Source: an uncultured Eubacteriales bacterium (GTDB taxonomy: Bacteria; Bacillota; Clostridia; Oscillospirales; Oscillospiraceae). Taken from it: a stretch of 5,272 nt of DNA. The notes beneath the pieces are model-generated. The model saw only the letters and a list, made by a program, of their open reading frames with translations, did no database searches and was not told where the DNA came from. Position numbers and translations under genes: made by a program. Shown piece after piece: positions 1 through 5,272 of this stretch; position 1 is the first letter of the stretch, and the number at the start of each line of letters is the position of its first letter. Location of the stretch: positions 1 through 5,272 of the forward strand of contig USMP01000117.1 of the NCBI GenBank assembly GCA_900555795.1, in the 5' to 3' direction.

Positions 1-786
1 CGGGGAGCCCGGGTGCTGGGCGAGGAGCGGTATCTCCGGGCGGCGCAGACGGCCCGGCTCTTTTTAAAGACCCGGCTCACCACGCCGGAGGGGCAGCTTC
101 TGCGCCGCTGGCGGGACCGGGAGGCCGCCGGCGCCGGACAGCTGGAGGACTATGCCTACTACCTCTGGGGCCTGCTGGAGCTGTACGCCGCCCACTTTTC
201 CACCCAGGTCCTGCGGGAGGCGGCGGCGCTGGCGGACCGGCTGCTGGCGGATTTCTGGGACGAGGAGCGGGCTGGATTCTACCCCACCGCCCACCAGGGG
301 GAACGGCTCATTGCCCGGCCCAAGGAGACCTATGACGGGGCCCTCCCCTCCGGCAACGCCGTGGCGGCCCTGGCCCTGCTGCGGCTGGGGCGTCTGACAG
401 CCAGGGAGGAGTACCGCCAGGCGGCCCAGCGCCAGCTGGCCTGGCTGGCGGGAAATCTGCGGGACTACCCCGCCGGCCACACCTTTGCCCTGCTGGCTCT
501 GTTGGAGGACATGCACCCCGGGCGGGAACTGGTGTGCACGGCGGCGGAGGGGGCCCCCGCGGAGCTCACCGCCCTGGCGGACCGGGTAAGCGCCCTGGTC
601 AAGACCGGGGAAAACAGCCGCGCCCTGGCCCGGCTGGCCCCCTTTACCGCCGATTATCCCGTGCCGGAGACGGGAGAGGCATACTATCTCTGCCAGGACG
701 GAGCCTGCCAGGAGCCGGTGCACGACCTGGCCAGCCTGCGCCGCCGCCTGGGGCCGTCAGGCGCCCGGGAGCGGCCCCGTGTGTGA
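1..786 (+). CDS. YyaL-like thioredoxin-domain (DUF255) protein, C-terminal part, 5' truncated by window
   Basis: The frame is open from base 1 and ends at TGA 784-786, giving the last 261 residues of a longer protein. It reads in from the left as R-G-A-R-V-L-G-E-E-R-Y-L, so the GTG at 13 is almost certainly an internal valine and not a start. Family features visible: LEDYAYYLWGLLELY, which matches the conserved (F/L)-x-D-Y-A segment; FWDEERAGFYPT; RPKETYDGALPSGNAVAALA, the conserved K-x-x-x-D-G-A-x-P-S-G-N block; and a C-terminal C-x4-C-x-x-P motif (CQDGACQEP). These belong to the alpha/alpha-barrel (six-hairpin glycosidase fold) half of YyaL/SPATA20-type proteins, usually about 650-700 aa with an N-terminal thioredoxin-like DUF255 domain. 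That domain would lie outside the window. The family's biochemical role is poorly defined; it is presumed cytoplasmic and no catalysis can be claimed here. The gene is convergent with pepF. Family assignment is fairly secure, function is not. Confidence 0.85.
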   Translation, partial: RGARVLGEERYLRAAQTARLFLKTRLTTPEGQLLRRWRDREAAGAGQLEDYAYYLWGLLELYAAHFSTQVLREAAALADRLLADFWDEERAGFYPTAHQGERLIARPKETYDGALPSGNAVAALALLRLGRLTAREEYRQAAQRQLAWLAGNLRDYPAGHTFALLALLEDMHPGRELVCTAAEGAPAELTALADRVSALVKTGENSRALARLAPFTADYPVPETGEAYYLCQDGACQEPVHDLASLRRRLGPSGARERPRV

Positions 787-796
787 AGGGAATGCG

Positions 797-842
797 GCAG
801 CGGCGCGGAGAGCCGGATGTAGCTGACTCTCCGCGCCGCTGC
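797..842. terminator. Perfect 16-bp inverted repeat between convergent genes, probable bidirectional terminator
   Basis: Arms 797-812 and 827-842 are exact reverse complements (16 bp, very GC-rich) around a 14-nt loop. The hairpin begins 10 nt after the stop of the YyaL-like gene and lies 17 nt beyond the pepF stop on the other strand, where a shared terminator is expected. Neither side has a clear U-tract: the plus strand continues tgtatggtgagg and the minus strand continues cgcattccc. Rho-independent termination is therefore inferred from position and stem strength. It could instead act mainly as an mRNA 3'-end stabiliser. Confidence 0.65.
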
Positions 843-859
843 TGTATGGTGAGGCGGCC

Positions 860-2665
860 TTAGTCGGCCATAAGGGACTCCAGTTCGTCGATGAGGGAGC
901 CGAAGAGTTCCAGCGCCGCATTCACCGGCTCCGGGGTAGACATGTCCACCCCGGCAATCTTCAGCAGGCTCACAGGGTCGGTGGAGCAGCCGCCGGAGAG
1001 GAACTTCAGGTAGTCCTCCACAGCCGCCTCGCCGCCCTCCAGAATCCGCTTGCTCAGGGCCATGGCGGCGGAGAAGCCGGTGGCATACTGGTAGACATAG
1101 AAGTTCCGGTAGAAGTGGGGGATGCGGCTCCACTCCATCTCGATCTCCCGGTCCACAACCACGTCCTCGCCATAGTAGAACTTGTTCAGGCCGTAGTACA
1201 GCTGGCAGAGGGCCTCGGCGGTGAGAGTTTCCCCCCGCTCCGCCAGCCGGCTGGCCTCCAGTTCAAACTCCGCGAACATGGTCTGGCGGTACAGGGTGGT
1301 GCGGAACTGCTCCAGGAAGTAGTTGATGAGCACGGCCCGCTGCTTTTTATCCGTAGTTTTCTTCAGCAGATACTGCATGAGCAGGGCCTCGTTGCAGGTG
1401 GAAGCCACCTCCGCCACGAAGAGAACGTAGTCGGAGTACATGGGCCGCTGATACTTGCTGCTGAGATAGGAGTGCATGGCGTGGCCCATCTCGTGGGCCA
1501 AGGTAAACTCGCTGTTGAGGGTGTCCTTGTGGTTGAGCAGCACGAAGGGGTGCACCGGCGTGCCCATGGAGTAGGCGCCGGAGCGCTTGCCCTGGTTTTC
1601 GTAGATGTCCATCCACCGCTCCTGGAAGCTGCGGGAGAGGGCCTGGTGGTACTCCTCTCCCAGCACCCGGGTGGCCTCCAGCACCTCGCAGCGGGCCTGC
1701 TGGAAGGGGATCTCCTGCTCCGCCTCGGGAACCATGCTGGCGTAGATATCGTACATGTGCAGCTGCTCCAGGCCCATCACCTTTTTCCGCAGGGCCATAT
1801 ACCGGTACATTTTGTCCATGTTCTGGTGGACGGCCTGGATCAGGTTGTGATACACCGCCTCCGGCACCTCCACCGGCTGGAGGGAGCCCTCCAGGGCGCT
1901 GGCGTACTTCCTGGCCCGGGCGAAAAACACGTTCTTGCGCACCTCGGCGTTGAGCATGGCGGCCAGGGCGTTGCGGCTGGCGTCATAGACGCCGTAAAAG
2001 GCCTTGAAGGCGTTTTCCCGCAGCGTCCGGTCCCCGCTCTCCATCAGGGAGATGTAGGAGCCGTTGGTGAGGGAGTAGGTCTTTCCCTGGCTGTCGGTGA
2101 CGGAGGGGAATTTCATATCGGCGTCGTTAAAGGCGTTGAAGATGCCGCTGGGGCCCCGGCCCACGTCGGCGGCGGCGGCCAACAGGTTCTCCTCCGCCGG
2201 GGACAGGGTGTGCTCCCGGCCCAGCCGGGCCCGGGTCAGGTACCGGCGGTAGGTCTCCAGTTCCGGCTTCTCCCGGTAAAACCGGTCCAGGGTTTCGTCG
2301 GGGATGGCCACCAACTCCGGCCCCTCAAAGGCCGTGGCGCTGCCCAGGGCCACCACGAAGGTGTAGCAGCGGCCCTTCATGGCCTGATAGGTGGGATTGG
2401 CGGTGTCCTCGTCGTTGCGCAGGAAAGCGTAGCAGAACAGCTTCTCCACCCGGGTATTGGTCTGCTCCAGCCAGGTCAGATAGTCGTACAGGGTCTGGGC
2501 GCTCTCCCCCAGCCGCCCCTGGTAGGCGGCGGCCTGGGTGGTCAGGCTCTGGCTGGCGTCAAACTCCGCCTGCCACGCCTCGTCTGTGGCAAAGAGGTCC
2601 GCCGTATTCCAGCAGCCCGCCGGGTCCATGTCACTTCTTTTGAGAATTTCCATATCCTTAGCCAT
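860..2665 (-). CDS. pepF: Oligoendopeptidase F (M3 family zinc metallopeptidase)
   Basis: This cytoplasmic zinc peptidase hydrolyses short and medium oligopeptides in peptide recycling. With the start chosen here it is 601 aa, the usual size for PepF. The catalytic motif is seen in TLAHEMGHAMHSYL: HExxH with zinc ligands H391 and H395 and catalytic E392. The downstream VAEVASTCNE supplies the likely third ligand, E419. The C-terminal HFYRNFYVYQYATG (about 517-530) is the conserved substrate/transition-state segment of the family. The order is an N-terminal helical M3_N-type domain (to about residue 190) followed by the peptidase M3 domain (about 200-585). There is no signal peptide or membrane segment. 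An in-frame ATG at 2677 would add MEVC, but GGAGG at 2671-2675 overlaps that codon and sits 5 nt before the ATG at 2665, while nothing resembling a ribosome site precedes 2677; the 2665 start is therefore preferred. The stop is TAA at 862-860. The gene is monocistronic as far as visible, with its own promoter, divergent from the TetR operon. Nothing appears broken. Confidence 0.96.
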   Translation of the reverse strand: MAKDMEILKRSDMDPAGCWNTADLFATDEAWQAEFDASQSLTTQAAAYQGRLGESAQTLYDYLTWLEQTNTRVEKLFCYAFLRNDEDTANPTYQAMKGRCYTFVVALGSATAFEGPELVAIPDETLDRFYREKPELETYRRYLTRARLGREHTLSPAEENLLAAAADVGRGPSGIFNAFNDADMKFPSVTDSQGKTYSLTNGSYISLMESGDRTLRENAFKAFYGVYDASRNALAAMLNAEVRKNVFFARARKYASALEGSLQPVEVPEAVYHNLIQAVHQNMDKMYRYMALRKKVMGLEQLHMYDIYASMVPEAEQEIPFQQARCEVLEATRVLGEEYHQALSRSFQERWMDIYENQGKRSGAYSMGTPVHPFVLLNHKDTLNSEFTLAHEMGHAMHSYLSSKYQRPMYSDYVLFVAEVASTCNEALLMQYLLKKTTDKKQRAVLINYFLEQFRTTLYRQTMFAEFELEASRLAERGETLTAEALCQLYYGLNKFYYGEDVVVDREIEMEWSRIPHFYRNFYVYQYATGFSAAMALSKRILEGGEAAVEDYLKFLSGGCSTDPVSLLKIAGVDMSTPEPVNAALELFGSLIDELESLMAD

Positions 2666-2670
2666 ACATA

Positions 2671-2675
2671 CCTCC
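2671..2675 (-). promoter_or_regulatory. pepF Shine-Dalgarno site that decides the start
   Basis: On the minus strand the sequence reads ATGGAGGTATGTATGGC. GGAGG is followed by a 5-nt spacer and the ATG at 2665. The upstream ATG (2677) contributes its G to this site and has no ribosome-binding sequence of its own, so translation most likely begins at 2665. Confidence 0.75.
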
Positions 2676-2685
2676 ATAGTCGATA

Positions 2686-2701
2686 CGGCGTCTTGACGCC
2701 G
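2686..2701. repeat. 16-bp palindrome (CGGCGTC-TT-GACGCCG) in the pepF 5' leader
   Basis: Two perfect 7-bp arms are separated by 2 bp. It lies downstream of the predicted pepF -10 box, at roughly +10 to +25 of the predicted transcript, and 10 nt before the pepF ribosome site. Short symmetric sites at this position suit a dimeric repressor operator. In RNA it could fold as a six-pair stem with a four-base loop. Which of these applies, if either, cannot be told from sequence. Confidence 0.4.
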
Positions 2702-2716
2702 GCCTTCTTACACAAG

Positions 2717-2745
2717 ATTGTAGCATGCTTTTTAAAAAAGAACAA
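2717..2745 (-). promoter_or_regulatory. Predicted sigma-70-type promoter for pepF
   Basis: On the minus strand, the -35-like TTGTTC (2745-2740) is followed by a 17-nt spacer and the -10 TACAAT (2722-2717, five of six matches to TATAAT). The spacer is AT-rich, in contrast to the surrounding GC-rich DNA. Transcription would start near 2710, giving a leader of about 45 nt. The -35 box is weak (three of six), but spacing and context are good. Confidence 0.55.
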
Positions 2746-2755
2746 GGGAGGGGGC

Positions 2756-2783
2756 TTGTAAAAACCAGTCAATCCGGTAGAAT
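2756..2783 (+). promoter_or_regulatory. Predicted sigma-70-type promoter for the TetR/ABC operon
   Basis: The -35-like TTGTAA (2756-2761) and the -10 TAGAAT (2778-2783, five of six matches) are separated by a 16-nt spacer. Transcription would start near 2790, giving a leader of about 40 nt. Its -35 box lies only 10 bp from the -35 box of the divergent pepF promoter, so the two promoters are back to back. The spacer contains CCAGTCAA (2765-2772), a 7-of-8 match to CCGGTCAA in the palindrome downstream. Confidence 0.55.
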
Positions 2784-2796
2784 GAAATCAGAAACC

Positions 2797-2810
2797 TGAC
2801 CCGCCGGTCA
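2797..2810. promoter_or_regulatory. Candidate TetR operator TGACC-N4-GGTCA
   Basis: A perfect 5-bp inverted repeat with a 4-bp centre lies between the predicted transcription start (about 2790) and the ribosome site of the regulator gene. TetR-family dimers commonly bind such palindromes overlapping or just downstream of their own promoter, which gives autorepression. The palindrome is seen directly; that this regulator binds it is inference. Binding here would block operon transcription but lies about 75 bp from the pepF -10 box. Confidence 0.45.
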
Positions 2811-2828
2811 AAGGGAGGAGGGACGCCC

Positions 2829-3449
2829 ATGGCGGAGCCGTTCCGGCAGCTGCCCCGGGAGAAACAGGGGCGTATCATGCAGGCGGCGCTGGAGGAATTT
2901 GCGGAGAAGGACTACAAGAGGGCCAGTACCGACGATATTGCCGCCCGGGCGGGCATCTCCAAGGGCCTGCTGTTTTACTACTATAAAAATAAGGAGTCCC
3001 TGTATCTGGACCTGGTGCGGAGTGTAAAGGAGCGGATAGAGGCCCATCTGCATCTGCAGGAACTGGCGGGGCTGACGGATTTCTTTGACATTCTGGAATA
3101 CGGCGTCCGGGAGAAGCTGACCTACCTGCGGACTATGCCCCACAGCCTGCATTTTTCCCTCAGAATGTACTATGCCGGGGACAGCGGCCTCGGCATAAAA
3201 CTCCAGCGCTACACCGTGGATCTGGTGGACAGGATGACCGAGCAGTACTTCGGCCATGTGGACCGGGAGAAGTTCAAGCCCGGCGTTACCCCCCTCCAGG
3301 CGCTGGATCTGCTGATGTACCTGGCCGACGGCTATGTGCACATGCAGCGCATGGCGGGGCGGGAACTGGACCTGGATGAGATGATGGAGCAGTATGTCCT
3401 GTGGCGGGACATGGTGCGCCAGTATGTGTATAAGGAGGAGTACCAATGA
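2829..3449 (+). CDS. TetR/AcrR-family transcriptional regulator
   Basis: This is a 206-aa one-component repressor-type regulator, a typical TetR length. The N-terminal DNA-binding domain is clear: RIMQAALEEFAEKDY (helix 1, about 15-29), then the helix-turn-helix STDDIAARAGISKGLLFYYY (about 33-52) and KNKESLY, the family's consensus end. Residues from about 60 to 206 form the variable helical ligand-binding and dimerisation domain, which does not reveal the ligand. The ATG at 2829 is preceded by AGGAGG (2816-2821) with a 7-nt spacer, so the start is secure. The stop overlaps the start of the ATPase gene by 4 bp (ATGA), so the two are co-transcribed and probably translationally coupled. It most likely represses its own operon through the upstream palindrome and responds to a small molecule. 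Activation in place of repression cannot be excluded. Confidence 0.93.
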   Translation: MAEPFRQLPREKQGRIMQAALEEFAEKDYKRASTDDIAARAGISKGLLFYYYKNKESLYLDLVRSVKERIEAHLHLQELAGLTDFFDILEYGVREKLTYLRTMPHSLHFSLRMYYAGDSGLGIKLQRYTVDLVDRMTEQYFGHVDREKFKPGVTPLQALDLLMYLADGYVHMQRMAGRELDLDEMMEQYVLWRDMVRQYVYKEEYQ

Positions 3450-4333
3450 GCGAAGCGATTATCCGGGCCAGGGGCCTGACCAAGGGCTATGGCGGCGGCC
3501 GGGGGGTGCAGGGCCTGGATCTTGCGGTGGACCAGGGGGAGGTCTTTGGCTTCCTTGGCCCCAATGGGGCGGGAAAAACCACCACCATCCGCCTGCTCAT
3601 GGGATTTATCCGCCCCGACGGGGGCACGGCGGAGGTGCTGGGGCGGCCCTGCTTTGCCCAGGCCGCGGTCGTCCACGGGGATGTGGGGTATCTGCCCGGG
3701 GAACTGGCCCTGATGGATGATCTGACAGGCTGGCAGTTTATCCGCCTGATGGCGGATATGCGGGAACTGGGGGATCTGGGCCGAGCCAGAGAACTGGCGG
3801 AGCGGTTTCAGCTGGATGCCGGCGTAGGGCTTCGGAAAATGAGCAAGGGCACCCGGCAGAAGGTGGGGCTGGTGTGCGCCTTTATGGCCCGGCCCCGGCT
3901 GCTGCTTCTGGATGAGCCCACCAGCGGGCTGGACCCGCTGATGCAGAACCTGTTTATTGAACTGCTGCTGGAGGAGAAGGCCCGTGGGACCACGGTGCTG
4001 CTCTCCAGCCACCTCTTTGAGGAGGTGGAGCGGACCTGCGACCGGGTGGCCATCCTGCGGGCGGGCCGCCTGGTGGCAGTGGAGACTGCCGCCAGCCTCC
4101 GCCGGGGCAGGGTGCTGCACTTCACGCTGGCCACGGAGCAGGACGCTGCCGGCCTGGCGGCGGCCCTGGAGGGAGCGGAGCGATCCGGCGACCGGGTGGC
4201 CGTGACGGTGACGGACCCGGCGGCCCTGCCGGCCCTTTTGGCCCGGGCCTCCACCTTCCCGGTGGTGGATCTGGAGGCCCGGGGCCAGTCCCTGGAGGAA
4301 CTGTTTCTGCATTTTTATGGAGGTGAGGCGTAA
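3446..4333 (+). CDS. ABC-2 type exporter, ATP-binding protein
   Basis: This is a 295-aa nucleotide-binding subunit that would power export through the neighbouring membrane protein from the cytoplasmic face. Motifs: Walker A GPNGAGKT (38-45), signature segment MSKGTRQK (132-139), Walker B LLLLDEP (152-158) with catalytic E157, D-loop SGLD (160-163) and H-loop SSH (H189). The usual Q-loop glutamine is absent: the segment reads GYLPGELALM, with G85 at that position. The signature is SKGTR where LSGGQ is canonical. As far as I know both variants recur in one subgroup of drug/antibiotic-type ABC-2 ATPases, so they do not imply loss of function. Residues of about 220-295 form a C-terminal extension like that of many ABC-2 ATPases (DUF4162-like). 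AAGGAGG (3432-3438) lies 7 nt before the ATG. It overlaps the TetR gene by 4 bp and the permease gene by 1 bp. The substrate is unknown. Confidence 0.95.
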   Translation: MSEAIIRARGLTKGYGGGRGVQGLDLAVDQGEVFGFLGPNGAGKTTTIRLLMGFIRPDGGTAEVLGRPCFAQAAVVHGDVGYLPGELALMDDLTGWQFIRLMADMRELGDLGRARELAERFQLDAGVGLRKMSKGTRQKVGLVCAFMARPRLLLLDEPTSGLDPLMQNLFIELLLEEKARGTTVLLSSHLFEEVERTCDRVAILRAGRLVAVETAASLRRGRVLHFTLATEQDAAGLAAALEGAERSGDRVAVTVTDPAALPALLARASTFPVVDLEARGQSLEELFLHFYGGEA

Positions 4334-5133
4334 TGCTGTGCTGGCCCCTGCTGCGGCGCGAGATTCGCGCCAACTATAAGATTCTGCTGATTTTCTGCGC
4401 CGTATTCACCCTGTACGGGGCGGTGATTGTGGGGATGTTTGACCCCAAACTGGGGGAGAGCCTGAACGCCATGGCGGCCAGCATGCCGGAGCTCTTTGCC
4501 GCCTTCGGCATGTCAAACCCCGGCAGCACCCTGCTGGAGTTTTTGGTGAACTATCTCTACGGCTTCCTCTTCGTATGCCTGCCGGTGGTCATGATCCTGA
4601 TCCTGGTAAACCGGCTGCTGGCGCGGTATGTGGACCGGGGAGCCATGGCCTGGCTGCTGGCCAGTCCCCACCCCCGCTGGAAGCTGGCGCTGACCCAGGG
4701 GAAGGTGCTGGGCCTGCTGGTGCTGGCGGCCGCGGTGTGGAATACGGCGCTGTGCCTGGCGCTCAGCGCGCTTTTGTTTCCGGGGGAACTGGATGTGCGG
4801 CGGTTCCTGCTGGTAAATGTGGGCCTTCTGGGGCTGCTGCTGTTTTTCTCCGGGCTGTGCTTCGCCAGCGCCTGTCTCTTTACGGACAGCCGGTACGCCC
4901 TGGGCGTGGGCGGCGGGCTCTGCGGAGCGTTTGTTTTGGTGCAGATGCTCAGCCAGGTGGGTGAGGATCTTTCGTGGCTGCGCTGGGCCACCCCGCTGAC
5001 TCTCTTTGACGCCGGCGCTATCGCCGCCGGGGAGCCGGGGGCCCTGGCCCTGGCCATTCCCCTGTACCTGGGGGCGGCGGCCCTGTTCGCCCTGGGAATC
5101 TGGCGGTTTTCCCGAAAGGATCTGTGCCTGTAG
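4333..5133 (+). CDS. ABC-2 type exporter, permease protein
   Basis: This is a 266-aa integral membrane protein with about six predicted helices (roughly 17-36, 73-95, 122-148, 157-183, 189-207, 236-256), the ABC-2 permease layout. Between helices 2 and 3, ARYVDRGAMAWLLASPHPRW fits the conserved cytoplasmic segment of the family (x-D/E-x-G-x-M-x-x-L-L-x-x-P-x-x-R), and the short polar tail FSRKDLCL is also typical. The ATG at 4333 shares its first base with the TAA stop of the ATPase gene (TAATG). A full GGAGGTGA ribosome site (4319-4326) lies 6 nt upstream, inside the ATPase coding end, indicating coupled translation. Only one permease gene is present before the terminator, so the complex is presumably two ATPases plus a permease homodimer. 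The partner is the adjacent ATPase; the substrate (drug, peptide or other amphiphile) cannot be named. Confidence 0.9.
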   Translation: MLCWPLLRREIRANYKILLIFCAVFTLYGAVIVGMFDPKLGESLNAMAASMPELFAAFGMSNPGSTLLEFLVNYLYGFLFVCLPVVMILILVNRLLARYVDRGAMAWLLASPHPRWKLALTQGKVLGLLVLAAAVWNTALCLALSALLFPGELDVRRFLLVNVGLLGLLLFFSGLCFASACLFTDSRYALGVGGGLCGAFVLVQMLSQVGEDLSWLRWATPLTLFDAGAIAAGEPGALALAIPLYLGAAALFALGIWRFSRKDLCL

Positions 5134-5143
5134 AGACACAGAA

Positions 5144-5185
5144 AACACCCGGCGGCGCTGCTGTATGGCAGTGCCGCCGGGTGTT
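5144..5185. terminator. Strong 18-bp hairpin, operon terminator
   Basis: Arms 5144-5161 and 5168-5185 pair over 18 bp with a single G-U pair and a 6-nt loop (TGTATG). It starts 10 nt after the permease stop codon. The plus strand continues gatatatgtttg, only moderately T-rich. The minus strand continues TTCTGTG after two terminal T's that are paired within the stem. Position and stem strength support termination or 3'-end protection of the operon mRNA. Its loop side shares a 13-nt sequence with the terminator at the left end of pepF. Confidence 0.75.
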
Positions 5186-5216
5186 GATATATGTTTGCTG
5201 TCCGCGGTTTTATACT

Positions 5217-5271
5217 AAAACCTGATAAAAAGCTTGAAAAGCTTTTTATAGCGCGAAGCGCGTCAGGTTTT
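5217..5271. repeat. Three-arm palindromic element with two GAA-triloop hairpins
   Basis: Outer arms AAAACCTGA (5217-5225) and TCAGGTTTT (5263-5271) are perfect reverse complements. Between them lie two hairpins. One has 10-bp arms 5226-5235 and 5239-5248 and loop GAA; the outer pair A5225-T5249 could extend it to 11 bp at the expense of the outer stem. The other is GCGC-GAA-GCGC (5251-5261). Together they form a compact three-way junction using almost every base. The plus strand ends in at least five T's and the minus strand in four, so it could act as a second, bidirectional terminator. It could also be a dispersed intergenic repeat or the end of a small mobile element. No gene is seen in 5134-5272 apart from this and the preceding hairpin; sequence past 5272 is not visible. 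Confidence 0.55.
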
Positions 5272-5272
5272 T

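Noticed and set aside
13..15. GTG as a true start of the leftmost gene.
   Set aside because: The frame is open to base 1, upstream residues fit the family, and the N-terminal domain is missing, so the gene begins outside the window.
1115..2761. A 548-codon open frame on the plus strand opposite pepF.
   Set aside because: It is the antisense shadow of a long GC-rich gene. The translation is repetitive in V, G, L, H and Q with no recognisable domain, and the opposite strand has a full, motif-complete PepF.
2792..2799. AAACCTGA here is identical to part of the outer arm of the right-edge element (5218-5225), suggesting a second copy of that repeat.
   Set aside because: The match is only 8 nt, and the rest of the element (inner hairpins, second arm) is absent, so chance is sufficient.
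2806..2822. G-rich run around the TetR ribosome site as a possible G-quadruplex.
   Set aside because: The runs are only two or three G's and are fully explained by an extended Shine-Dalgarno sequence.
3332..4312. A 326-codon open frame on the minus strand opposite the ATPase gene.
   Set aside because: It is an antisense shadow. Its composition is rich in Q, G, P and H, it has no domain, and it covers a well-supported ABC ATPase and the end of the TetR gene.
5184..5216. Possible promoter pair TTGATA (5184-5189) and TATACT (5211-5216) pointing rightward.
   Set aside because: Each box is close to consensus, but the spacer is 21 nt, too long for a normal sigma-70 promoter. The first box overlaps the terminator stem, and no start codon is visible downstream in the window.

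Overview
The window looks like chromosomal sequence from a GC-rich Clostridia-type Firmicute, plausibly the Oscillospiraceae (Flavonifractor/Lawsonibacter-like). This rests on strong GGAGG-type Shine-Dalgarno sites before every complete gene, GC-rich coding regions with AT-rich intergenic promoters, and the style of the protein families. It is an inference from reading the sequence; no database was searched. All genes look like ordinary vertically evolving genes. I see no phage, transposase, CRISPR, tRNA or rRNA signal.

Layout, left to right. (1) The 3' part of a YyaL-type, thioredoxin-domain (DUF255)/six-hairpin glycosidase-fold gene runs rightward and enters from outside the window. (2) A short convergent spacer carries a perfect 16-bp inverted repeat, probably a bidirectional terminator. 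(3) A complete oligoendopeptidase F gene (pepF, M3 family zinc metallopeptidase) runs leftward. (4) A divergent intergenic region of about 160 bp holds back-to-back sigma-70-like promoters and two palindromes, one in each 5' leader. (5) A tight rightward operon follows: a TetR-family regulator, an ABC-2 type ATPase and an ABC-2 type permease. The junctions overlap by 4 bp (ATGA) and 1 bp (TAATG), and each downstream gene has a near-perfect Shine-Dalgarno site. (6) The operon ends in a strong 18-bp hairpin. The last 55 bp form an unusual three-arm palindromic structure with two GAA-triloop hairpins.

How the genes work together: the last three genes form a self-contained regulator-plus-exporter cassette. 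The TetR protein probably represses its own operon through a palindrome just downstream of its promoter, and an unknown ligand, likely related to the exported substrate, would relieve repression. With a single permease gene, the exporter is presumably two ATPases plus two copies of the same permease. PepF (intracellular peptide breakdown) shares the divergent promoter region but has no evident functional link. The YyaL-like gene is separate and convergent. I found no convincing new multi-gene system. The most unusual item is the structured element at the right edge.
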